Source: an uncultured Oscillospiraceae bacterium (GTDB taxonomy: Bacteria; Bacillota; Clostridia; Oscillospirales; Ruminococcaceae). Taken from it: a stretch of DNA of 64,000 nt. The stretch spans positions 1-64,000 of the forward strand of contig URGV01000002.1 of assembly GCA_900547455.1 (NCBI GenBank), given 5' to 3'. The notes beneath the pieces were generated by a model that saw only the letters and a list, made by a program, of their open reading frames with translations, was not told the DNA's origin and made no database searches. The position numbers and the translations under genes were made by a program. Positions 7,842 to 16,364 of the stretch are shown here, piece by piece. Numbering within the stretch: position 1 is the stretch's first letter; each line of letters starts with the position of its first letter.

Positions 7842-7907
7842 ATGATACAGATGAAGGGGAACAGTACCGAGCTGACTCGGTTTGAAAATAAGTTTTTTCT
7901 TTATTAA
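7842..7907 (+). CDS. Tiny ORF (21 aa) with a good SD; possible gene remnant
   Basis: CAAGGAGGTGG precedes ATG 7842; the frame gives 21 residues beginning MIQMKGNSTELTRF and stops at TAA 7905-7907. The SD is better than expected by chance, and the sequence has a protein-like start. It may be the 5' stub of a lost gene, since the next features are also broken. No function can be assigned. Confidence 0.3.
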   Translation: MIQMKGNSTELTRFENKFFLY

Positions 7908-7963
7908 GAAACAACCATAACTCCCCCGAAAACGGCTAAACAGGGAGAAAGGCGACTTGGGCC

Positions 7964-8530
7964 TTACGGCTTAAAACGGTAGCCGGCCCCCCAAACGGTT
8001 TGGATATACCGTGGCTCGGAAGGTGTTTTTTCTATCTTATCACACAGGCGGTTGATGTGCACCGCCACGGTCGCATTGTCTCCCATCGCGTCGTATCCCC
8101 AAATTCGTTCGTACAGAGTTTCTTCGCTGAATACAATATCTGCATTCAGCATCAGGAACAGCAGCAGTTCATACTCTTTGTTTTTCAGCTCAATTTCTTT
8201 TCCGTCCACAAAAACCCGACGGCTATCCTGTTGGAGCAGGATGGAACCAAGCTGGATTTGAGAGCGATTTCCACCTCCCGCACCTTTCAGTCGGTCATAT
8301 TGGGCGAGGTTTGCCTTAATCCTGGCCACCAGCACATTGGGAGAAAAGGGCTTGGTGATATAATCGTCCTCCCCCATTCCCAAACCTTTAATTTTATCAA
8401 TGTCTTCCTGCCGTGCCGTCACCATTAAGATGGGGATATCCAGCGTTTCCCGAAGCCTGCGGCACACGTCAAAGCCGTCCATGCCGGGCAGCATCAGATC
8501 AAGCAGGATCAAGTCATACCGGCCCATCCG
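7964..8530 (-). pseudogene. OmpR-family response regulator missing its N-terminus
   Basis: From about RYDLILLDLMLPG onward this is a normal OmpR/PhoB regulator: phospho-acceptor Asp in LLDLMLP, the Thr in MVTARQ, the Lys in ITKPFSP, and a complete winged-helix DNA-binding domain ending VWGAGYRFKP. The first 45 or so residues of the receiver domain, including the acidic pocket, are absent, and the upstream DNA codes in another frame for the start of a histidine kinase. No SD precedes the first ATG (8536). I read it as the 3' part of a regulator joined to a kinase fragment by a deletion, so it is probably not expressed as a working protein. Confidence 0.8.
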
Positions 8531-8772
8531 TCCCATGCGGATACCGTCAGGGCCACATTAGAATCAGACAGCCAGTCCGTTGCAAGCTCCAGCACATGGC
8601 CGCGCATTTCCATTAGCTCCTCATGCAGACTAAGCCGGTATTCCGCATGGGGAAAGGCCAAAACGAAAAAGAAAAGCAGGGAAGCCATCAGCGTGATCAC
8701 AGCCAGTGCAGCAGGAATAATCAGCATCAAAATGTTGGAGATAAAGAGCCTTCTTTTGATGGTCATGTCCAC
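8531..8772 (-). pseudogene. N-terminal fragment of a sensor histidine kinase
   Basis: The ATG at 8772 begins MDMTIKRRLFISN, followed by one strong transmembrane segment (residues about 10-40) and the start of an extracellular domain. After about 80 residues the frame runs into the truncated response regulator in a different frame. No HisKA, HATPase or second membrane segment remains. This fragment and the regulator behind it form a chimeric two-component relic. Confidence 0.7.
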
Positions 8773-8844
8773 CCCTCCTTACTGAACATTATACATCATA
8801 CACCCCAAATATAAAATAAAATTAAACTGTCATCTAAAAGTGGG

Positions 8845-8892
8845 CAAGGAAAAACCATCCGGGATTCCACGGGCCCAGGATGGTTTTCCTTG
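8845..8892. terminator. Inverted repeat, probable terminator
   Basis: CAAGGAAAAACCATCC (8845-8860) and GGATGGTTTTCCTTG (8878-8892) pair with a single bulge around a 17-nt loop. It lies just downstream of the P-type ATPase relic (minus strand). No separate T-run follows, so a role as terminator is likely but not certain. Confidence 0.45.
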
Positions 8893-8964
8893 TCATATGA
8901 GAAAAGAGTTTTAGAAGATGTCAAATGGATGGAAACACCGCGTATCATTCCAACAAGGGGAAAG

Positions 8965-11346
8965 TTACGATATCCTTCTCTTTGCGCATGCTTCTGGACG
9001 CTCTGCGCTGTCTTGATCAAAAAGGTTTTTCCTCCGGTCCAAGCTTCGAATCAGTAAGCTGATTCCCCGCTCTGCCAGAAAACTCAAGGGAATAAATCCA
9101 GCCAGCAAAAGCAGTGTCAGACTGGTGGGAAGCGAAACCTGCAGCATTGAATGGAACAGGAAAACGGCCAGATAAAATCCCGCTGTCATAGTGCAGCAAA
9201 GGAAGGTGCGCAGACGGTTCAGCGGCCAGCTTGCCTTAAATACAGCCTGGATTCCTACCGTCCCTACCAGCAGGTAAAGCAGCAGGTCAAATTGAGCGGT
9301 TGGAATGGCATAACCCATGAAAGGGCAAGCAATACAACAAAACAGATCAGGATAGAAACAGCGTTGGGAAACGCGCGCCGCAAGACCGAGGGAAGGAAGC
9401 GGCCGGTTATCCTCCTGTTGTCAGGTTCAAAGGAGATGAAGAAGGCAGGATAGCCTTCAATGATGAGGTCGATAAGGGTGATTTGGATCGGCATAAATGG
9501 AAATGGAATGTTCAGAACAAGGCATACAAGGGACAACAGCACCGAATAAATGGTTTTTACAAAAAACACGCCAGCCACACGGGTGATGTTATTGACCACC
9601 CGCCGCCCCTCGCTTAACACAGAGGGAAGGGCGGAAAAGTCGGAATCCAGCAAAACAACCTGGGAAATCTGCCGCGCGGCGTCGCTGCCCTGCGCCATTG
9701 CGATGCTGCAGTCTGCCTGACGCAGCGCCAGCAGATCATTGACACCGTCCCCGGTCATGGCTACCGCGTGTCCTTTTTTCTGCAGCGCCTGCACCAACTG
9801 CTTTTTCTGAAGGGGAGAGACGCGGCCGAAGATAGAATAGTCGGTTGCGGCCTTTTCGATTTGACCTCTTCCGTAATGCCGGTCATGTCCAGATAGCGTT
9901 CCGCTTCCGGAAATCCCACCTGCTTTGCCAGCGCGGAAACAGTCACCGGGTTATCGCCGGAAATCAGTTTCAGTGCAACCCCTTCCTTCTGAAAATAGGC
10001 CAGGGTTTCTGCGGCATTGGGTCGTATGGAGTCGGAGGTTACAATGTAAGCAAGCTCCTGAATGTGAGGCAGGGGACTGTTTTGATCCAGCGGTTCTTTG
10101 GTATATCCTGCCAGCAAGAGACGTTTTCCGGTCTGTTCATCCCTTTCCAAGTATGGGGGAACGGAGGCGCCCAGCCGTTCCGGAGCGCCGATCACAAAGG
10201 TTCCAGCATTTTGGAACTCGATGGCGCTCCATTTTCGCTCAGAAGAAAATGGAATCTTGTGGATGGGGGAAAATACGTCACTTGCGGCAAAGTGCGCTTT
10301 CAGTGCCTGAAAAGTAGCATTGTTGTCGTCAGTGTACTGCAAAAAGGAACCTATCAGTTCTTCAAACAGCACTGAACCCTGCGGCTCGGCTGAGTATACT
10401 TTTTCCACCTGCATCTTGCCCTGCGTCAAGGTACCGGTTTTGTCCAGACACAGGGTATCCACATGGGCAAGGGTTTCTAGGGCAAACAGCTCCTGTACCA
10501 ACACCTTTTTCCGGGAAAGGGTGATGATTCCAACCGCAAGACTGATGCTGATGAGCAGTACAAGCCCTTTGGGAAGCATCCCCAGCAGGCCCGCCGCGGT
10601 GGTGACGACAGCGTGGTTGAGCGTGTCACCCCGCAGCAGAAAAGCTTCCAGAAAGAGCAGAATTCCCAGCGGGGGGATCAGAAAAGCGGTAAAGTGGGTG
10701 ACTTTCCTCATGGAGGAAAGCAGCTCAGAATGGATGCCGCGCAGCTGTTTTGCCTCGCGTGCAATTGCCGTCGCGTAGTTTTCCGCTCCCACATGTTCCA
10801 CACAGGCCCGGCACCTTCCGCTGACGATGAAGCTGCCGGAAAGGAGGTGGCTTCCTTCCGGTTTCAAAACCGGATCGGATTCTCCGGTTAAAAGAGACTC
10901 GTTTACCTCCGCCTCTCCTACCAGTATAACGCAGTCGGAGCAGACTTGGTTTCCCGCTTCCAATTCGATGACGTCCTGCTCCACCAACTCATGGATAGGG
11001 ATTTCCGAATGCTTTCCGTCACGGATTACCCTGACGGTGGGTGCAGATAAAAGCGAAAGCTTTTCCACCAGTTTTTTGCGTGCAGTTCCTGTACAATTCC
11101 GATCAGGGTGTTGACTGCGATAATGCAAATAAACATCATGTTGGACCATGCACCCACAAGGGCCAGTGCGATGGCAATCAACACATTGAACAGATTGAAC
11201 AGGGTGCAGATGTTATCCTTTAAAATCTGGCTTGTCGATTTGGTGGATTTTTCCGGCGGCAGGTTCTGTTTCCCACTTTCTTTTTTCTGCTGGACCTGCG
11301 CGGCGCTGAGCCCTGTCAGACAGAATGGCTTATCCGGATTTCCCAT
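8965..11346 (-). pseudogene. P-type cation-transporting ATPase with three frameshifts
   Basis: Read across frames the locus encodes about 790 residues of a HAD-type cation pump: N-terminal membrane pair, actuator TGESDPV, phosphorylation motif CLDKTGTLT, ATP-binding domain, hinge TGDGVNDLLA and four to six C-terminal membrane segments. It resembles the CtpE/YloB-type group; the ion is not determinable. The frame is broken near 11072-11077, 9860-9862 and 9306, each repaired by adding one T to the plus strand. The likely start is ATG 11346 with GGAG nine bases upstream. With three breaks it should make no intact pump, unless the indels are sequencing errors. It stands alone, separate from the operon to its right. 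Confidence 0.85.
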
Positions 11347-11472
11347 ACAAAACATCTCCGTTCTTGCTCAATTAATAGTTCCAATATCAGTGTATCTGTC
11401 AGTGTTAAAAACAAAATAAAGGAATCTTAAACAATTCATAAACTGGCCTTGTTCCTTGAGTTTATTAAAATG

Positions 11473-11844
11473 TTATCTTCTGGCAAGGTTTGATTTAATA
11501 TTTTCCTGTATGCCTGTATGTATGAAAGATAGCTGATGAGGAAGAAAGCGCTCTCCTTTTGGACATGACTGGTACTGCACATGTGGATGCGTTTTGCTGC
11601 TCTTTAAGTGATGCCTTTTCTCAATCTTCCTTTTTGGGAAGAGATCTGACAACTTGGGCTCACAAAAAATCATCACAGCAGACTGCAAAAGTGACAGCAG
11701 GCAGAAGGCGATCATCAAAACGGTGGATACATTCAACCCTAAAAAATTCATGTATGGGTTATACCAGTCTAAAATCTCAATCACGATGAAGATGAGGGCA
11801 AGTACAATCAGCGTATGCGGAAGAATTTTCAATATTTTTTTCAT
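11473..11844 (-). CDS. Small two-TM membrane protein, unrecognised
   Basis: The 123-residue product has two hydrophobic segments (about 8-28 and 38-62) and a basic, His/Lys-rich C-terminal tail (KRKIEKRHH). Its ATG lies 3 bp after the stop of the phosphodiester glycosidase, so it is the last gene of that operon. The low-complexity tail after residue 70 looks non-conserved and may reflect decay like its neighbours. I recognise no family; a role in the same envelope pathway is inference from position. Confidence 0.5.
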   Translation of the reverse strand: MKKILKILPHTLIVLALIFIVIEILDWYNPYMNFLGLNVSTVLMIAFCLLSLLQSAVMIFCEPKLSDLFPKRKIEKRHHLKSSKTHPHVQYQSCPKGERFLPHQLSFIHTGIQENIKSNLARR

Positions 11845-11846
11845 AT

Positions 11847-12916
11847 TTACGCAACCTCCCCAAAATATAAACAGTCTACGATTTGATGCCCCGGCTTGTA
11901 TGGACGGTTCACCACCTGGTCTCCTATAGTCATAAAGGTCGAATGGCCGCCGTCTAGATTGTAGGCGGCAGAGCAGCCAAGGTCCTCAAAAACTCGTGCC
12001 AGCTCCGGCAAGGTCATTCCTCTGGAGTAGCCCGACTGCCGTCCGTCCACGACCACAAAGCAGTAATGGCCAGGCTCGTAATAACCGATGGCGCTTCTGG
12101 GGTGGGTTTGCCGAATATAATCCCAGGTGTTGAAGGAGCTCAAAGCTTTTCCGTTTTCATCCAGCAGATTGGGGCCGAAGGTCCAGGACTGATAGGCTCC
12201 ATCCTGCATTACCTGCTGAACATCAAATTGATCGGGAGAGTAGGTTTTATCTCCCCGTTTCGGTACAGGATACAGACATCTGAGGTGGTGGGCTCCGAAC
12301 GGTAAAGCATCCCATTGCGAATCAGGACTCCGGCGGTATGCTGGCGGTTGTAGCAGTAGGAATCGCCGTTTATGGCAAGAATGGAGTGGATGTCCCGGCT
12401 CATCTCGGTCAGGTGTTCGGTGTATCCCGCACCGTAGGTATCCTGCGCAAAGTAGGTGTGAAAGCAGTTAATATCAGAAGTATAGACATCCGCTATATAG
12501 TAGGTGATCGTGTTTTTGCCGGAGCCCATCTGGTGGGATGTGACCTGAATAGAAAGGTCCTTGCTCCGATAAGAATTTGCGGTTGAAACGACCTGATCTG
12601 AAAACTGGGCAGCAAATTTGCTGGCAAGGTCAGAACCGGTATTGTTTTTTCCCTCGCTGCCTTTTTGGCTGCCCAACGTTGTACTTCGCTGGGACAGATC
12701 CTGGCCGGTCGAGCCGGAAGCGGAAAGCGCTCCGCTTCCATCTGAAACCGCTGCGCTGTTGTACACGATGTGAGAGGTGTCAAAGCGGTGGGGAACAAGA
12801 TAATTAAAATAGTAGATCGAAAGGAGGATGGCCGCGGTGACGATCAGATCCAGCAAAAGAGTCAATGCGGTGCGCAAATGCTGTTTATACGGCCTTTCTG
12901 AAAGTGTCCGAATCAT
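11847..12916 (-). pseudogene. Phosphodiester glycosidase (NAGPA-domain) protein, frameshifted
   Basis: The N-terminal part (from ATG 12916, SD GAGGTG) has one membrane anchor (about 17-38), a Ser/Gly-rich linker and the first half of the NAGPA domain (ILAINGDSYCY, GVLIRNG). The second half continues in another frame from about 12247 (WTFGPNLL, FVVVDGRQ, NLDGGHSTFM). NAGPA domains hydrolyse GlcNAc-phosphodiester links; in bacteria they are exported wall- or polysaccharide-processing enzymes. Adding one T to the T-run 12245-12248 restores one continuous frame of about 356 residues. The gene overlaps the glycosyltransferase stop by 32 bp, so they are co-transcribed. Confidence 0.8.
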
Positions 12917-14000
12917 ATTTTTTCACCTCTGTTTTCTGTGATTTGTGGTGAGTGTCTTTTTTAAAAATCAGTGTTGTCTGTACAGTAAGGCTGATCAAAA
13001 ACAGCGTAATCTCCGTCAGGATTTTGGCCAGCCATACCGAAATTCCTAACACATAGGTATAAAATGAAAGCACGACGTTGTTTGCCAGCAGGATTCCGGT
13101 CGCCAGAAGCAGATAGCCAAGAAAGGTTTTGCGGGCGTTCTGCTGATCCTTGAAAACCAGATTCCGGTTCAGGAGATAATTAAACGTTCCGCTTCCCAGC
13201 CTTGCGATGACGTTGCTCATCAGTACCCCGTATTGAAATCCCCGGGTGACTGCCGCCAAGGCCATAAACAAAACATAGTCCAGGGCAAAGCTCGCCAGAG
13301 AGGAGGAAGCGAATTTGAAGATGGTCTTTAAAATTTTAATGGAATCCCGGAAGGGATGAAAGTGAGAACTGGAGTTTTCTCTGTCCAGATAGACCGTCTT
13401 GATGGGAATTTCCACTACCGGAATACCGTTTCTGTGACAGTGCAGCAGCATATTCATTTCGTATTCATACCTGCTTCCCTCTGTCTGCAGCATATAGTCG
13501 AGCAGCGAAAAGTTAAAGGCGCGCAGTCCGGTCTGTGTATCGGTAACTTTGGTGCGGATGACAATGCGGAAAACGGTCCGGGTTATTTTGTTCCCCAGTT
13601 TGGAGCGCAAAGGGATATCTTTATCAAAGTTGTGCACTCCCAAAACAAGAGAACCCGGATGAAGGCGTGCCGCCATGATGGTGCGTTCCATATCTTCCGG
13701 CAGGTGCTGACCGTCCGCATCCATCGTAACAATATAAATTGTAGTGTCTTCCTGCTTGCGAATATAAGCAAACGCCGTTTTCAGAGCCGCTCCCTTTCCG
13801 GTGTTTTCAACGTGATGCAGGACAACCACACCGGACAGATTATTTAACTGCTCAAAAATCCACTGCTTATCCGGAGCGCTGCCGTCATCCACAACAATCA
13901 CGCCGTAACCGGCGGCAACCACCTTTTTGACAAGATCCGGAAGCATCTCTGAGGGCTGATAGGCGGGAATTACCACAATATCGACCCCACGAATTTCCAT
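12885..14000 (-). CDS. Glycosyltransferase family 2 fused to a GtrA-type membrane domain
   Basis: Residues 1-230 form a GT-A dolichol-phosphate-mannose-synthase-like transferase (VIPAYQP, VVDDGS, MDADGQH as the DXD site). Residues about 245-370 hold four membrane segments of the GtrA family (SLASFALDYVLF, NYLLNRNLVF). Such fusions transfer or flip lipid-linked sugars for surface polysaccharides. ATG 14000 is in frame, but the only good SD (AGGAGG) is set for ATG 14011 in another frame; one extra T at 14000-14001 would join them as M-S-F-Q-M-E-I. The gene may therefore carry the same lesion as its operon partners. First gene of the operon with the glycosidase. Confidence 0.8.
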   Translation of the reverse strand: MEIRGVDIVVIPAYQPSEMLPDLVKKVVAAGYGVIVVDDGSAPDKQWIFEQLNNLSGVVVLHHVENTGKGAALKTAFAYIRKQEDTTIYIVTMDADGQHLPEDMERTIMAARLHPGSLVLGVHNFDKDIPLRSKLGNKITRTVFRIVIRTKVTDTQTGLRAFNFSLLDYMLQTEGSRYEYEMNMLLHCHRNGIPVVEIPIKTVYLDRENSSSHFHPFRDSIKILKTIFKFASSSLASFALDYVLFMALAAVTRGFQYGVLMSNVIARLGSGTFNYLLNRNLVFKDQQNARKTFLGYLLLATGILLANNVVLSFYTYVLGISVWLAKILTEITLFLISLTVQTTLIFKKDTHHKSQKTEVKKYDSDTFRKAV

Positions 14001-14068
14001 TGAAAACTCATAAGGGAACCTCCTTTGCTTTGATACTTCACAGTTTACGGGCGGAAAATGACAGGACC

Positions 14069-14171
14069 ATGAGAAAAAAAATGAGTTTTTTCTCATGTTA
14101 GCCGAAGGGGAGAGCCTTTTGGAGGAGAAGAAAGTCCGCATTTTCCAATTTTTTTCTCATCAAATTCTCAT
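14069..14171 (+). promoter_or_regulatory. Putative response-regulator binding region (TTCTCAT repeats)
   Basis: TTCTCAT occurs at 14090-14096, 14154-14160 and 14165-14171; the last two are 11 bp apart, the usual direct-repeat period for OmpR-family regulators. ATGAGAAAAAA at 14069-14079 makes an inverted arm with TTTTTTCTCAT. The region lies between the glycosyltransferase operon and the regulator gene, so it could control both. Inferred from pattern only. Confidence 0.4.
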
Positions 14172-14221
14172 TTTAACAGAATAAAATAACAGCAACCCAA
14201 TATAGAAAGGTGGAAAAAATC

Positions 14222-14896
14222 ATGAGGATATTGGTAGTCGAAGATGACAAGGTTCTTCATCATCTCATTGCAAAGCGATTGAAGGAAGAAGGTCACTCGG
14301 TGGATGACTGCTATGATGGCGAATCCGGATTTGATTACGCGGACTCGATGCAGTATGACTGTATTATTCTGGACCTCATGCTTCCCAAAAGGGACGGAAT
14401 CTCCATCCTGCGGGAGCTGCGGAACAAGGGAAATGCTTCCCCGGTGCTGATTTTGACAGCAAGGGACTCGATTGATGACCGCGTTGTTGGCCTGGATGCC
14501 GGAGCGGATGATTATTTGGTAAAGCCCTTTGCTTTCGACGAATTTTCTGCACGGGTTCGAGCATTGCTGCGCCGTGGAAGCGACACCAAAAGCACCGTTT
14601 TGTCCCTGGCGGACTTGACACTCAACACCACCAACCGGAAGATAGTCCGTGGAGAACGCAATATCACCCTGACCTCCACCGAATATGCTCTGCTGGAGTA
14701 CCTGCTGCGCAATCAGGGACACGTTTTAACACGTTCTCAAATTGCCGACCATGTTTGGAATTATGACTTTGAGTACGATTCCAATGTGGTGGATGTTTAC
14801 ATCCGGTACTTGAGGAACAAGATCGACCGCGATTTTCCTGTGAAGCTGATTCACACTGTTCGTGGTACCGGGTATGTGATGAGGGTGGAAGAATGA
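14222..14896 (+). CDS. OmpR/PhoB-family response regulator
   Basis: The 224-residue protein has a complete receiver domain (acidic pocket ED8D9, phospho-acceptor D51 in ILDLMLP, TAR switch, KPF) and a complete winged-helix effector domain (ALLEYLLRNQGHVLTR, ending HTVRGTGYVMR). ATG 14222 is preferred over GTG 14210 because GAAAGGTGG is well placed for it. The kinase gene overlaps its stop by 4 bp (ATGA). Target genes are unknown; the divergent glycosyltransferase operon and the TTCTCAT repeats between them make it the natural candidate. Confidence 0.92.
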   Translation: MRILVVEDDKVLHHLIAKRLKEEGHSVDDCYDGESGFDYADSMQYDCIILDLMLPKRDGISILRELRNKGNASPVLILTARDSIDDRVVGLDAGADDYLVKPFAFDEFSARVRALLRRGSDTKSTVLSLADLTLNTTNRKIVRGERNITLTSTEYALLEYLLRNQGHVLTRSQIADHVWNYDFEYDSNVVDVYIRYLRNKIDRDFPVKLIHTVRGTGYVMRVEE

Positions 14897-16227
14897 AACT
14901 GACAATCAAGCGGCGCATCATGCTTCTCTACACCTTGCTGACCACAATTTTGTTGGGGATTCTGCTGCCGATTGTTTATGTTACGGTTTCCGCCTCGCTC
15001 AACCTTGACATCCAATCGCGGCTGAACAACGCCATCGCACAGGTACTGATTGCGGTAGACGACCAGGACGAAAAATTTGTGCTCAATGACCAGGTGGATC
15101 TCCCGGACTATATCTCCATGTGTGTGACGGATGGGAATGGAAAACTCATATTTTCCACGCCCGGAGGCGAATAGCTCCCACAGGTCTCCACAGATACAAC
15201 CGGGAATACCATATACCGGAACGAAACCTACACAGTTTTGAGAGAGAAATTCAAAATCGAGGAAAACACCGTCACCGCTTTTGCTGCAATTTCCTCCGAC
15301 TACGCATTGCGGTCTCTGAATATTCTCAAGCTGCTCCTCATTATCTTAACGCCAATTTATCTTGTTTTTTCGGTTGCGGGAGCTTACATTCTGGCCAGAA
15401 GGGCAATCCGCCCCATTGCGGAGATCACCAAAGCGGCAGAAAGCATCAATGCTAAGGATTTATCCAAACGAATTACCGAAATTACCACAAAGGATGAGGT
15501 ACAGGAACTGGCAGACACCTTCAACATCATGTTGGATCGGCTGCAGGAATCCTTTGAGCGGGAGCGGCAATTCACCTCAGACGCCTCCCACAAACTGCGC
15601 ACTCCTGTAGCTGTCATTTCCGCCTGCGCCGAGGATTTGAGAGGCTGTGTGCAGGACAGTGACAGCAGACAGAGTCTGGAGGCAATCGAAAAGGAAAGCG
15701 AGCGCATGAATAAAATTATCTCGCAGCTTCTTCTGCTCACCCGCGGCTATGAGGGAAGGTACCACATGGAGAAGGAGGTCCTGGAACTTCATGAGGTGGT
15801 GGGTTCTGTCATGGCTGAGCTGTCAGAGATGGCAGCTGATTCGCAGATCCGACTGTTCAATAAGGTTCCGGAAAAGAGCACCGTCTTTGCGGATCAAAGC
15901 CTAATCACCCAGCTCCTGATTAATCTGATCGGAAACAGCATCAAATATGGGGTGCGCGGCGGCAAGGTGACAGTCAGGGCCTCCAATAGTGAGCGGGGCT
16001 GTACCTTTACCGTTTCAGATAACGGCATCGGTATCCGGGAAGATGAACTGGAACATGTGTTCGAGCGATTCTATCGCGCTGATAAAGCCAGGGACCGTTC
16101 CGGTTCCGGCCTGGGGCTTTCCATTGTAAAGTGGATTGTGGCACTTCATAACGGGAAAATTTCGATCCGCAGTCAGTACGGTAAAGGGACGCAGGTGACG
16201 GTTGCTCTTTCCGCCAGGAAGCCTTAG
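14893..16227 (+). pseudogene. Sensor histidine kinase interrupted by an in-frame TAG
   Basis: In one frame the locus encodes a two-TM sensor kinase: membrane segment about 10-35, a short external domain, TAG at 15172-15174 (after FSTPGGE), the rest of the external domain, a second membrane segment, HAMP, HisKA with SHKLRTP, and HATPase (N box NSIKYG, DNGIGI, GSGLGLS). The base context fits a former CAG or similar codon. Only the amber codon blocks a 444-residue protein. The H-box reads HK instead of the usual HE/HD next to the histidine. The downstream open frame has no clear SD, so a working kinase is doubtful. Neighbouring genes use TAG as real stop, so recoding is unlikely. Confidence 0.8.
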
Positions 16228-16274
16228 ATAAGATTCTTCTATCCCTGCTAACCGGTGAAAATCCCACAAAGCCC

Positions 16275-16303
16275 TTGCCTTTGTTCCCGAATAATTATAT
16301 AAT
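16275..16303 (+). promoter_or_regulatory. Sigma-A promoter for the S9 peptidase operon
   Basis: TTGCCT (16275-16280) and TATAAT (16298-16303) are separated by 17 bp, about 60 bp ahead of the peptidase start. It marks the beginning of the intact, GC-richer core region. Confidence 0.75.
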
Positions 16304-16364
16304 AAGAACAAATCATTGCCCTTTTACGGGGCATTTCCCTGCAAAGGGGAAGGGAGGAATTGAG

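Noticed and set aside
7556-7914. Three overlapping minus-strand frames after tRNA-Leu
   Set aside because: They run through the terminator palindrome, have no SD and no recognisable sequence.
11072-11077. Programmed frameshift at the A-run in the P-type ATPase
   Set aside because: Two further frameshifts follow in the same gene and no slippery-site structure is present, so decay or sequence error is simpler.
15172-15174. Amber codon as recoded or read-through site
   Set aside because: Other genes here end in TAG (for example the kinase itself and the S9 peptidase) and no recoding signal is seen.
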